Below, in pieces: positions 34,160-41,820 of a DNA stretch of 64,000 bases (positions within the stretch are counted from its first letter, which is position 1; every line of letters begins with the position of its first letter). The stretch comes from Conexibacter arvalis (GTDB taxonomy: Bacteria; Actinomycetota; Thermoleophilia; Solirubrobacterales; Solirubrobacteraceae). The position numbers were made by a program, and so were the translations under genes. Location: NCBI RefSeq assembly GCF_014199525.1, contig NZ_JACHNU010000003.1, positions 62,001 to 126,000 of the forward strand, in the 5' to 3' direction. Below the pieces are notes generated by a model. It was not told where the DNA came from, made no database searches, and saw only the letters and a list, made by a program, of their open reading frames with translations.

Positions 34160-35909
34160 GCGTCCCTCCTCGGAGTACAACGACCCCTCGATCCTTCCCG
34201 ATCGCCCAGCCCCTCACCCCTCCGCGGATCGGCCGCGCGAGGGCCGCGACTGGCGCCGCCGGCTGCGGGCCGCGCTGGCGATCGCGGCGGTCGCCGTCGC
34301 CGCGCTGGCCGGCTCGATCGGCGCGCTCGCGACCTTCCGCCAGGACGAGGCGCTGCCGGTCGCGACCGTCCGCCTGTCGGTCCAGCTCGACGAGCCGGGC
34401 GCGCTCGGCATCTACGTCCCGCTCGTCGACTGGGGCGTGCGCTTCGGCGCCGTGCGGCTGCCGGTGCAGCTGCGGATCGACGTGCGACGGGTCGACCGCG
34501 AGGCGGTCGAGCGGATCGCGCGCAACCGCCAGGTCGACGTCGACGCCGTGCGCGCCGCGGCGACCGACGCGATCAAGCGCTACCTGCGGGCGCTGATCGT
34601 CGTCGTGCTCGTCAGCGCGCTGCTCGCCGGCGTGGTCGTCGCCTTCGCGGTCCGCTCGCGCAGCGGGCCGCGGCTGCGCTGGCTGCTCGGCACCGCCGGC
34701 GGGACGGCGGTGCTCGCGACGGCGGCGGTCGCGCTGCTGCTGCCGCCGCGCGGCCCGCTCGACGACCCGACCTACTTCGCCCACGGCGCCGACATCCCGC
34801 AGGCGCTGCAGGCGGTCGAGACGGTCAACCGCTCGGTCGGGGCGCTCAGCGAGGAGCTCGACGCGCAGCTCGTCGGGCTGGCGCGGCTGATGATCGCCCC
34901 GGGCGAGCGCGGGGCGCTGCCGGCCGACGGGCCGCGGCTGACGCTCGTCTCCGACGTCCACAACAACGTGCTCGTGCTGCCGACCCTGGAGCGGGTCGCC
35001 GGCGGCCGGCCGCTGTTCATCGCCGGCGACCTGACCGACCGCGGCACGCCGCTGGAGACGAGCGTCACGCGCGAGATCGCCTCGATCGGCAGACCGACCG
35101 TCTTCGTCACCGGCAACCACGACTCCGAGACGCTGGAGCGGGCGCTCGCGCGGGCGGGCGCGGTCGTGCTGACGCGCTGGGGCCGGCTGCGCGCGGACGG
35201 CTCGTTCGGGCCGATGGCCGTCGACGTCGCCGGGCTGCGGGTGGCCGGCTACGACGACCCGTTCACGCGCCGCGAGCCCGGCAGGGAGAGAGGGACACGG
35301 CCGGAGCCGCGCACGAGCGAGCAGCAGGAGGAGGAGTTCGCCGCCTGGTTCGCCGCGATCGAGGACCGCGTCGACGTCGTGATCGTGCACGAGCCGTCGC
35401 TGGTCGAGCCGGTGCTGAGACGCCTGGCCGACGACCCGCCAGACCACCAGATCGCCTTCCTCGTCGGCCACACGCACACGCAGGATTTGCGCGCCCAGCG
35501 CAACGTGCTGCTGCTCAACGGCGGCACCGCGGGCGGCGGCGGGACGGGCAACCTCGACGAGAACCAGCCGATCGGCCTCGCCCAGCTGCGCTACGCGCGC
35601 GACCCGTTCGCCCCGCTCGCCGCCGACCTCGTCACCGTCGACCCCGGCAACGGCGACGCGACCGCGCGCCACGAGCGCCTCGACCTGGCGTCGGCGACCG
35701 CGCCGGCGGACGAGGATGACGGCGACGGGAACGGAGGCGGCTCGGAGGAGGCGGGCCGGTCCGGCGGCGGGGAGCGCGGCGGGAGCGGCTCCGCGGGCGC
35801 CGGCGGTCGGACCGGCGGCGCGAGCGAGGACGAAGCGGGCGACGGCGGCGGCGACGAGCGCGGGCTCGGCCGCGAGCCGGCCGGCGCGGGCGCCGGCCCG
35901 CCGGGTTGA
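34158..35909 (+). CDS. Membrane-anchored metallophosphoesterase
   Basis: 583 aa. TM helices at ~35-58, ~150-172 and ~180-197 precede a calcineurin-like domain with the five family blocks in order: SDVHNN, AGDLTDRG, TGNHDSE, VIVHEPSL and VGHTHTQ, so the dinuclear metal site looks complete. Residues ~500-583 are a Gly/Ser/Glu/Asp-rich tail. Substrate unknown. The only usable start is ATG 34158, which overlaps the ATG of the divergent quinoprotein gene; with no space for a leader it is presumably leaderless. Confidence 0.85.
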   Translation: MRPSSEYNDPSILPDRPAPHPSADRPREGRDWRRRLRAALAIAAVAVAALAGSIGALATFRQDEALPVATVRLSVQLDEPGALGIYVPLVDWGVRFGAVRLPVQLRIDVRRVDREAVERIARNRQVDVDAVRAAATDAIKRYLRALIVVVLVSALLAGVVVAFAVRSRSGPRLRWLLGTAGGTAVLATAAVALLLPPRGPLDDPTYFAHGADIPQALQAVETVNRSVGALSEELDAQLVGLARLMIAPGERGALPADGPRLTLVSDVHNNVLVLPTLERVAGGRPLFIAGDLTDRGTPLETSVTREIASIGRPTVFVTGNHDSETLERALARAGAVVLTRWGRLRADGSFGPMAVDVAGLRVAGYDDPFTRREPGRERGTRPEPRTSEQQEEEFAAWFAAIEDRVDVVIVHEPSLVEPVLRRLADDPPDHQIAFLVGHTHTQDLRAQRNVLLLNGGTAGGGGTGNLDENQPIGLAQLRYARDPFAPLAADLVTVDPGNGDATARHERLDLASATAPADEDDGDGNGGGSEEAGRSGGGERGGSGSAGAGGRTGGASEDEAGDGGGDERGLGREPAGAGAGPPG

Positions 35910-35950
35910 GGCCGGGCGCGCGAGCCGGCGCGGGCGGCGGCGCGCGGGGG

Positions 35951-35956
35951 TAGGGT
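35951..35956 (+). promoter_or_regulatory. -10-like hexamer TAGGGT, 7 nt before ATG 35964
   Basis: TAGGGT-CGCGGAC-ATG, the same as upstream of cydA; suggests a leaderless GNAT mRNA. Confidence 0.5.
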
Positions 35957-35963
35957 CGCGGAC

Positions 35964-36584
35964 ATGGCCGGCACGCCACCTCTCGGCGCCCCGCCCGCGG
36001 TCCGCCGCGCGACCGCGGCCGACCTTCCGGCGCTGGCGCGGACGCTCGCGCGCGCCTTCCAGGACGATCCGATCGCCTGCTGGTCGTGCCGCCCCGACGC
36101 GCTCCGCAGCCGGATGCTGGAGCGGTTCTACGCGGTCCGCCTGCGGCAGGTTCTGCGCCATGACGAGATCTGGGTCGAGCAGGGGCTCGGGGGCGGCGCG
36201 CTGTGGCTGCCGCCCGACCGCTGGCGCACGACGGCACGCGAGGAGGCTGCGCTGGCGCGCTGCATGCTCCATCCGCGGCTGCTGCCGCGGATGCCGATGG
36301 TGAGCTGGGGCTTCACCGGCATCGAGCGCCGCCATCCGGCCGCGCCGCCGCACTGGTACCTCGCGGTGCTCGGGACCGATCCTGCGGCGCAGGGCCGCGG
36401 CATCGGGTCGGCGCTGCTGCGGGCCGTCCTCGACCGCTGCGACGAGGACGGCGTCGCCGCGTACCTCGAGTCGTCGAAGGAGGCCAACGTCGCCTTCTAC
36501 GCCCGCCACGGCTTCCGCGTCACCGACGTCGTCGCGCTCCCACGCGGCCCGCACGCGTGGCTGATGTGGCGCGAGCCGCGGTAG
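35964..36584 (+). CDS. GNAT-family N-acetyltransferase
   Basis: 206 aa. Motif A with the acetyl-CoA pyrophosphate loop reads LAVLGTDPAAQGRGIGSALLRAV (residues ~128-150), followed by motif B (YLESSKEANVAFYARHGFRV). The N-terminal region starts VRRATAADLPALARTLARAF, as in small-molecule acetyltransferases of the puromycin-acetyltransferase-like group. Acceptor unknown. Alone on its strand between the phosphoesterase and a repeat cluster. Confidence 0.88.
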   Translation: MAGTPPLGAPPAVRRATAADLPALARTLARAFQDDPIACWSCRPDALRSRMLERFYAVRLRQVLRHDEIWVEQGLGGGALWLPPDRWRTTAREEAALARCMLHPRLLPRMPMVSWGFTGIERRHPAAPPHWYLAVLGTDPAAQGRGIGSALLRAVLDRCDEDGVAAYLESSKEANVAFYARHGFRVTDVVALPRGPHAWLMWREPR

Positions 36585-36600
36585 GCGCGGCGGCGCGGGA

Positions 36601-36720
36601 ACGGCGGCGTGCGGCATGCGACGGCGGCGTCTCGCGTGCGACGGCGTTGCGGCAGATGGAACGACGGCGTTCCGCGTGCGACGGCGGCGTCTCGCGTGCG
36701 ACGGCGTTGCGGCAGATGGA
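36601..36720. repeat. 60-bp tandem repeat, two copies
   Basis: 36601-36660 and 36661-36720 agree at about 55 of 60 positions. Each unit contains TGCGACGGCGGCGTCTCGCG and GTTGCGGCAGATGGA. The second has GTTCCGCGTGCGACGG, a 15/16 match to the palindrome in cydDC (14481). Non-coding. Confidence 0.9.
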
Positions 36721-36723
36721 ACG

Positions 36724-36805
36724 ATGGCGTGCGGCACGAGACGATGGTGCGGCGGCCGCTGTCGACGGCGTGCGGCACGAAACGACGGTCCGGCGGCCGC
36801 TATCG
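36724..36805. repeat. 41-bp tandem repeat, two copies, carrying the ATP-grasp promoter
   Basis: 36724-36764 and 36765-36805 share GGCGTGCGGCACGA and CGGCGGCCGCT with few differences. The second copy ends in CTATCG, which supplies the -10 hexamer of the next gene; the first has CTGTCG at the same point. Confidence 0.85.
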
Positions 36806-36806
36806 T
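36801..36806 (+). promoter_or_regulatory. -10-like hexamer TATCGT, 8 nt before ATG 36815
   Basis: TATCGT-CGGCCGGC-ATG with no Shine-Dalgarno; leaderless arrangement. Confidence 0.45.
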
Positions 36807-36814
36807 CGGCCGGC

Positions 36815-37723
36815 ATGACCGCACCGCTGATCGCGCTCGCCACCTGTGAGGAGCTGCCCGACCTCGACCCCGACGACCGCCTGCTCGCCGACGCGCTGCG
36901 CGCGCTCGACGCGGAGGTCGCGGCGCCGGTCTGGGACGACCCGGCCGTCGAATGGGGCGCGTTCGACCTCGTGCTCGTCCGCTCGCCGTGGGACTACCAC
37001 CTCAAGCGCGCCGCGTTCGTCGCGTGGGCCAAGGAGGTCGCGGGCGTCACGGCGCTGCGCAACCCGGCGGACGTAATCGGCTGGAACACCGACAAGACCT
37101 ATCTGCGAACGCTGGCGGAGCGCGGCGTCGAGACCGTCCCGACGATCTGGCTGCCGCACGGCGAGCCGGCGCCCGCGCTCGCCGAGCTGCTGGCCGAGCG
37201 CGGCTGGGCCGGGCGCGAGGCTATCGTCAAGCCGACGATCGGGCTTGGCTCCTCCGGCCTGATGCGGGTGCCGGCCGGCGATCCGGCCGGCGACGGCGCC
37301 GCCCACCTGCGCGGCCTGCTCGCCGACGGCGACGCGATGGTCCAGCCGTTCCTGCCCTCGCTGGAGCGCGAGGGCGAGCTGTCGCTCCTCTTCTGCGACG
37401 GCGAGCTGAGCCATGCGGTGCGCAAGCGCCCGCCGGCCGGCGAGTTCCGCGTCCAGCCGAACTTCGGCGCCGTCGCCGAGGCTGCGCGGCCGACCGCCGA
37501 GCAGGTCGAGCTGGCGCGGCGGACGCTGGCGGCCGCGAGCGACGTGCCGCCGCTGTACGGACGCGTCGACCTCGTCGCCGGCGACGACGACCAGCCGCTC
37601 GTGATGGAGCTGGAGCTGGTCGAGCCGACGCTCTACCTCGCGGCCGCGCCCGGCGCCGCGGAGCGCTTCGCCCGCGCGGTGCTCGACGCGGCCCGCGCTG
37701 CGGCGGCCGCCGCACAGGCGTAG
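36815..37723 (+). CDS. ATP-grasp ligase-like protein
   Basis: 302 aa. An N-terminal Rossmann-like region (LIALATCEELPDLDPDD ... LVLVRSPWDYHLKRAAFVAWA) precedes an ATP-grasp core with the lysine strand EAIVKPTIGLGSSGLMRV, the LREGELSLLF-type strand (EREGELSLLFCDGELSHAVRK) and the acidic metal-binding end VMELELVEPTLYL. This resembles glutathione synthetase/RimK-like ATP-grasp proteins often annotated as hypothetical. It would join a carboxylate to an amine or thiol; substrates unknown. Its 3' end, including the TAG stop, is the first unit of a 21-bp tandem repeat. Confidence 0.8.
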   Translation: MTAPLIALATCEELPDLDPDDRLLADALRALDAEVAAPVWDDPAVEWGAFDLVLVRSPWDYHLKRAAFVAWAKEVAGVTALRNPADVIGWNTDKTYLRTLAERGVETVPTIWLPHGEPAPALAELLAERGWAGREAIVKPTIGLGSSGLMRVPAGDPAGDGAAHLRGLLADGDAMVQPFLPSLEREGELSLLFCDGELSHAVRKRPPAGEFRVQPNFGAVAEAARPTAEQVELARRTLAAASDVPPLYGRVDLVAGDDDQPLVMELELVEPTLYLAAAPGAAERFARAVLDAARAAAAAAQA

Positions 37724-37807
37724 CGCGCGGCCGCACAGGCGTAGCGCGCGGCCGCACAGGCGTAGCGCGCGGCCGCACAGGCGTAGCGCGCGGCCGCACA
37801 GGCGTAG
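37709..37807. repeat. 21-bp tandem repeat, 4.7 copies, starting at the stop codon of the ATP-grasp gene
   Basis: Perfect repeats of GCCGCACAGGCGTAGCGCGCG. Each unit contains the gene's terminal codons and its TAG, so five TAG codons lie in frame (37721, 37742, 37763, 37784, 37805). It looks like slippage duplication of the gene's end. Confidence 0.95.
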
Positions 37808-37928
37808 CCGCCGCCGCGCCGCCTGGCCCCGCCGCGCGGCGCCCGTGACGCACGCCGCGCGATCCCGCGCCGCGGCGGCGCCGCTGGCGTGCAGCGCCGC
37901 CGCGCGCCGAACGAATCTCGTGTCATGT

Positions 37929-37964
37929 GGAACGGCGCTGTCGCACGAGCGACGGCGCCGTTCC
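37929..37964. repeat. 36-bp palindromic element between convergent genes (type 1 family; possible terminator)
   Basis: GGAACGGCGCTGTCGC-ACGA-GCGACGGCGCCGTTCC: 16-bp arms with one mismatch. It shares the TGCGACAG and GTTCC words with 14481-14514. Placed between the ATP-grasp gene and the convergent membrane-protein gene, where it could end both transcripts. Confidence 0.8.
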
Positions 37965-37976
37965 AGCTGGAACCGA

Positions 37977-38672
37977 TCAGTGCGTTCCGGCGAGGGCGCC
38001 GAAGCCGCGGAACGTCGGCGTGTGGACCCAGTCCTCGTCGGTCTCGCGCAGGACCATCAGCCCGGTGACGCCGAGGCCGACGCAGAGGCAGGCGGCGCCG
38101 ATCACCACCAGCAGCTCGCTCGCGAGCGGGAAGCCGATCGTGGCGCAGACCCCGCCGACGGCGATCAGGAGGGCGATGACGGGATTGACGGCGTCGATCA
38201 TCGCGAGGCCGCCGGCGAGCAGCAGCAAGCCGATCGCGACGCCGAGGGCGCCGAGCGTGAACGGGATCCAGATCCCGGCCGTGTCGTTGACGCGGTCGAG
38301 CAGCAGGACCATCTGGACCGGCGCGCCGCCCTGCGTCATCTGCCACGCGACGAGGCCGATCGCGACGCTGCCGACCGAGGCGAGGATCCCGACGAGCGCG
38401 GCGCCGGCGCCCAACGTCGACATCCACATCTGTCTCTCGCGCAGCATGTGCGCGAGGCCGAGCACCGCCGGCACCGCGAGCGCGAGCGCCGCGAGCAACA
38501 GCGCCGAGGCGATGTACCAGCGGTCGGGGGAGTCGGCGATCGCCGCCAGCTGCGTCGCCTCGTTCGTGCTCAGGTCGGGCATCACGATCGCCGCGATCAA
38601 CAGCATCACCGGCGCCGCGACCATGCACGTCCCCGCGATCAGGCGGTTGACGTGATCGACTCTGCTCATCAT
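37977..38672 (-). CDS. Six-TM membrane protein, unknown
   Basis: 231 aa from ATG 38672, chosen for GGAGGAGG 5 nt upstream. Six hydrophobic segments (about 13-33, 53-75, 85-108, 135-157, 163-182, 184-205) and a short polar C-terminus. The pattern resembles DUF4386-like or other small actinobacterial membrane proteins, but I cannot assign a family with confidence. On the same strand downstream of the SigJ gene, 108 nt from it, so it could be a target. Confidence 0.72.
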   Translation of the reverse strand: MMSRVDHVNRLIAGTCMVAAPVMLLIAAIVMPDLSTNEATQLAAIADSPDRWYIASALLLAALALAVPAVLGLAHMLRERQMWMSTLGAGAALVGILASVGSVAIGLVAWQMTQGGAPVQMVLLLDRVNDTAGIWIPFTLGALGVAIGLLLLAGGLAMIDAVNPVIALLIAVGGVCATIGFPLASELLVVIGAACLCVGLGVTGLMVLRETDEDWVHTPTFRGFGALAGTH

Positions 38673-38780
38673 GGGCACCTCCTCCGTCGAGGGCTTCGGA
38701 CGCGCCCGCCGGGGCAGCCGCCGCGCCGCTCGCGACGGCGACGGGCTTGTGACGAACGATACGCGCTGTGCGCCGATTCG

Positions 38781-39809
38781 TTACGCCCGCGCGTCCGGCT
38801 CACCGCCCGCGCCGCCCCAACCGCCGCCCTCCGCGCGCCCGCTCGCCTCCGGCAGCGTGCCGGTCGGGGAGGCCGTGACATGGCGCAGCTTGTCGGGGTT
38901 GCGCACCGCGTCGATCGCGACGATCCGCCCGCGGTCGACCGTCAGCGAGATCACCGTCTTCACGTCGCCGTCGGAGAGCACGATGCCCGGGAGGCCGTTG
39001 ACGTCGGCCAGCCCGCCCCGCGCGCCGCCGCCGGCCCGCTCGTTGACGCGCGAGAACGACACGAGCAGCTCCGCGACGTGCTCGGCGCCGTGGTGCGGGA
39101 CGCGCGCGGCGGCGACCTTGCCGCCGCCGTCGGAGCGGAAGGTGACGTCGGGGTCGAGCATCCGCAGCAGGCCGTCGACGTCGCCGGCGGCCCACGCCTC
39201 CGCGAAGGCTGCGACGACGCGTGCGTGCTCCTCGCGTGAGGCGGGAAAGCGCGGCGTGCCCTCGTCGACGTGGCGGCGGGCGCGCGCCGCGAGCTGCCGG
39301 ACGGCGGCCGGCGTGCGCCCGACGACCTCGGAGACCTCCTGGAAGGGCAGCCCGAAGACGTCGTGCAACACGAACGCGGTCCGCTCGGCCGGCGACAGCC
39401 GCTCGAGCACGACCAGCAGCGCCGTCGTCACCTGCTCGTCGAGCGTCACGCGGTCGGCCGGGTCGCTGCCGAGCGCCCGCGTCTCGGCGGCCGAGGCGAC
39501 CGGGCCGAAGGCCGCGTCCGCGCCGGCCGCCTCGACGATCGGCTCCGGCAGCCACGGGCCGACGTACCGCTCGCGGCGGACGCGCGCCGTGCCGAGCGCG
39601 TCGAGCGCGAGCCGGCCGACGACCGTCGTCAGCCATGCTCTGAGGTCGCCGATCGCCGCGGCGTCGGCCCGCTGCAGGCGCAGCCAGGCGTCCTGCACGA
39701 CGTCGTCGGCCTCGGCGACGCTGCCGAGCGTGCCGTACGCGAGCCGGCGCAGATACGGGCGCTCCGCCTCGAAGGCGGCGGCGAGCTGCTCGTCCGATCG
39801 CGTGCTCAT
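38781..39809 (-). CDS. SigJ-type sigma factor with C-terminal SnoaL-like domain
   Basis: 342 aa from ATG 39809. Region 2 at residues ~10-75 (LAAAFEAERPYLRRLAYGTLGSVAEADDVVQDAWLRLQR), region 4 at ~120-180 (LSPAERTAFVLHDVFGLPFQEVSEVVGRTPAAVRQLAARAR) and a SnoaL/NTF2-like domain at ~195-315 (AFAEAWAAGDVDGLLRMLDPDVTF). This is the ECF41/SigJ layout, in which the C-terminal domain regulates activity and no separate anti-sigma is needed. Its ATG overlaps the stop of a shortened SDR remnant, which replaces the oxidoreductase or carboxymuconolactone-type partner often found beside such sigma factors. Confidence 0.9.
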   Translation of the reverse strand: MSTRSDEQLAAAFEAERPYLRRLAYGTLGSVAEADDVVQDAWLRLQRADAAAIGDLRAWLTTVVGRLALDALGTARVRRERYVGPWLPEPIVEAAGADAAFGPVASAAETRALGSDPADRVTLDEQVTTALLVVLERLSPAERTAFVLHDVFGLPFQEVSEVVGRTPAAVRQLAARARRHVDEGTPRFPASREEHARVVAAFAEAWAAGDVDGLLRMLDPDVTFRSDGGGKVAAARVPHHGAEHVAELLVSFSRVNERAGGGARGGLADVNGLPGIVLSDGDVKTVISLTVDRGRIVAIDAVRNPDKLRHVTASPTGTLPEASGRAEGGGWGGAGGEPDARA

Positions 39810-39970
39810 CGCGCCACCGACTCTCTCACGTCCGCTGCCCGCGCGGCCGGCCGGTCGCCCGCCAGCCACTGCGCGAAGGTCGGCCCCTCGACGGCGGCGC
39901 CGCGCGCCGCCAGCTCGGCGACCACCAACCCGCCCAGGTCACCCGTCCCTCCGACGACTGCCGCTTTCAT
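39806..39970 (-). pseudogene. Internally deleted NAD(P)-binding (NmrA/SDR) gene remnant
   Basis: 54 codons. The start MKAAVVGGTGDLGGLVVAEL is a Rossmann glycine motif typical of NmrA-like SDRs. After only ~28 residues it jumps to GPTFAQWLAGD, which looks like the C-terminal end of the same family. About 200 residues appear deleted in frame. The ATGA overlap with the SigJ gene is preserved, so it may now act mainly as a short leader that couples translation. Confidence 0.65.
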
Positions 39971-40037
39971 CGTTCCGTCACCTCGTATCGCCACCGTCGC
40001 TCGCGGCGGCCTGCCGCGACGCGCCGATTCCATCGTT

Positions 40038-40056
40038 CTGCCCGTTGACGGGACAG
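40038..40056. promoter_or_regulatory. Imperfect inverted repeat upstream of the remnant-sigJ unit
   Basis: CTGCCCGTTGACGGGACAG sits about 70-85 nt before the remnant's start in a 223-bp gap; the arms CCCGT/ACGGG flank TTG. A candidate binding site only. The rest of the gap (39971-40193) shows nothing else clear. Confidence 0.25.
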
Positions 40057-40193
40057 CCGTCGCGGATGTGACACGAGGGACGGCGGGGCCCGAGCGGTCG
40101 CTCGGCGGCGGGCGGCCCCGGTTCGGCCGCCCGCCTCCTCGATCCCCGTCCCCGCCCGTCGGCTCGTGGGTGCGCGGCGCTGGCGCCGCGCGA

Positions 40194-41729
40194 TCAGCTC
40201 TTCGTCGTCGCGCCCTCGACCGGTGCCGCGCCGACTGCCGCGGCGCTCGCGCTCGTCGTGCCGGCAGCCGCATCGCAGGAGCACGCAGCGGCCGTCGCCG
40301 CGTCCGGCGACGGACGTTGGTCGGCCCATTCCTCGACCGCCTCCAGCTGGGCCGCGAGCGCGAGCAGGAACGGCTCGGAGTCGGCCGGGCCGAGCAGCTG
40401 CGCGCCGACCGGCAGCCCGCGATCGGTGCGGCCGGCGGGCACGTTGACGCCCGGCCAGCCGAGCACGTTCCACGGCCAGGCGTACGGGCAGGCGCCGACC
40501 ATCACCTTGTCGGTGTCCCAGTTGCCCAGTCCGTCGATCGCGCCGATCCGCGGCGGCGGCTGCGCCGTCGTCGGCGCGAGGATCACGTCGAATCTGCGGA
40601 AGATCGCGCCGACGCGGCGCTGGAAGAGCCGTTCGAGGCCGCGCGCGACGCCGAGCAGCGGTCGCAGCCGCCGGCCGACGCCGATCGCGTGACGCGTACG
40701 CGGGTCGAGCAGCTCCGCGTCCTCGACGTTGCGCTCCGCCCAGGCATCGAGCCCGCCCGTCGCCCGCGGCATGAAGCTGGCGCCGATCAGCCCGTACGCC
40801 GGATCGGCGATCTCGACGTCGTGCCCGAGCCCGGCCAGCACGCCGGCGAGCCGGATCACCCGCGCCCGCACCGCCGGGTCGAGCGTCGCCGGCGCGGCGC
40901 TGAACGGGATCCGCAGCGACAGCGCGATCCGCAGCCGCCCGGGGTCGCGGCCGGCCGCGCGCAGGTACGCCTCCGGCGGCAGCGGCGGGCGATGGAGGTC
41001 GGCGCCGTGGCTGCCGCTGAGCGCGTCCATCAGCAGCGCCGCGTCGGCGACCGTCCGCGTCAGCGGGCCGATCACGGTCAGGCCATTGAAGGGGTCGCGT
41101 TCGGGCCACGGCGAGATCCGGCCGCGCTGCGGCTTGAGCCCGACGAGGTGGGTCCACGCGGCCGGGATCCGGACCGAGCCGGCGCCGTCGGAGCCGAGCG
41201 CCGCCGGCACGAGGCCGGCCGCCACCGCCGCCGCCGAGCCGCCCGACGAGCCGCCGGGCGTGTGGCCGAGCGCCCACGGGTTGCGCGTCGCGCCGAAGGC
41301 CGGCCCCTCGGTGAACGGCCACTGCCCAAGCTCTGGCGTCGTCGTCTTGCCGACGACGATCGCGCCCGCCGCGCGCAGCCGGCGCGCGACCTCGCCATCG
41401 GCGGTCCGCGGCGCGAAGGCGCCCCGGCAGCCGAACGGCGTCGCCTCGCCCGCGAGGTCCATGTCGTCCTTGACCGCGATCGGGACGCCGAGCAGCGGAA
41501 GCCGCTCGCCCGCGGCCCGGCGCCGGTCGGCCTCATCGGCCTCGCGCAGCGCCGCCTCGTGGCGCACGCAGCGGAAGGCGTTGAGCAGCGGCTGCGCGGC
41601 GTCGATGCGCGCCAGCGACAGCTCGACCAGCTCGCGGGCGGAGAGGTCGCCGCCGGCGACGAGCGCCGCCAGCGTCCCGACGCCGGCGAAGGCGAGCTCG
41701 TCCTGTTTCGTGCCCGGTTCCACGTCCAT
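40194..41729 (-). CDS. Amidase (amidase-signature family)
   Basis: 511 aa from ATG 41729 (GGGAGG upstream). Shows the Ser-cisSer-Lys triad elements: Lys in PIAVKDDMDLAG, and the GGSSGGSAAAVAAG block with the cis-Ser and nucleophilic Ser, followed by GSDGAGSVRIPAA. The C-terminal region ends with a LGWPGVNVPAG segment and an Ala/Ser/Thr-rich tail with a CSC. Hydrolyses a carboxamide; the substrate is unknown (GatA is unlikely as there is no GatB/C here). Divergent from a TetR gene with a perfect palindrome in between, so probably controlled by it. Confidence 0.88.
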   Translation of the reverse strand: MDVEPGTKQDELAFAGVGTLAALVAGGDLSARELVELSLARIDAAQPLLNAFRCVRHEAALREADEADRRRAAGERLPLLGVPIAVKDDMDLAGEATPFGCRGAFAPRTADGEVARRLRAAGAIVVGKTTTPELGQWPFTEGPAFGATRNPWALGHTPGGSSGGSAAAVAAGLVPAALGSDGAGSVRIPAAWTHLVGLKPQRGRISPWPERDPFNGLTVIGPLTRTVADAALLMDALSGSHGADLHRPPLPPEAYLRAAGRDPGRLRIALSLRIPFSAAPATLDPAVRARVIRLAGVLAGLGHDVEIADPAYGLIGASFMPRATGGLDAWAERNVEDAELLDPRTRHAIGVGRRLRPLLGVARGLERLFQRRVGAIFRRFDVILAPTTAQPPPRIGAIDGLGNWDTDKVMVGACPYAWPWNVLGWPGVNVPAGRTDRGLPVGAQLLGPADSEPFLLALAAQLEAVEEWADQRPSPDAATAAACSCDAAAGTTSASAAAVGAAPVEGATTKS

Positions 41730-41755
41730 GGTGCCTCCCGCTCGCGTGCCCCGCC

Positions 41756-41775
41756 TCGTTCGTTCGAACGAACGA
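41756..41775. promoter_or_regulatory. Perfect 20-bp palindrome between amidase and tetR genes; TetR operator
   Basis: TCGTTCGTTCGAACGAACGA, 27 nt before the amidase ATG and 46 nt before the TetR ATG. TATGCT at 41789-41794 is a likely -10 for tetR. Such a symmetrical site fits a TetR dimer controlling both genes. Confidence 0.75.
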
Positions 41776-41820
41776 TACGTGCTCGCAGTATGCTCCGCCA
41801 CCATCGACCGAACGGATCGC

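Noticed and set aside
34159-34180. TTG 34180 as the start of the quinoprotein gene.
   Set aside because: ATG 34159 has GGAGGG at proper spacing and gives a normal lipoprotein signal.
36601-37807. Clustered short direct repeats considered as a CRISPR array.
   Set aside because: Units are contiguous (60, 41 and 21 bp) with no unique spacers, and there are no cas genes.
40043-40054. CCCGT/ACGGG repeat as a SigJ promoter.
   Set aside because: It is short and imperfect, and no -10-like element is found at a consistent distance; kept only as a weak candidate site.
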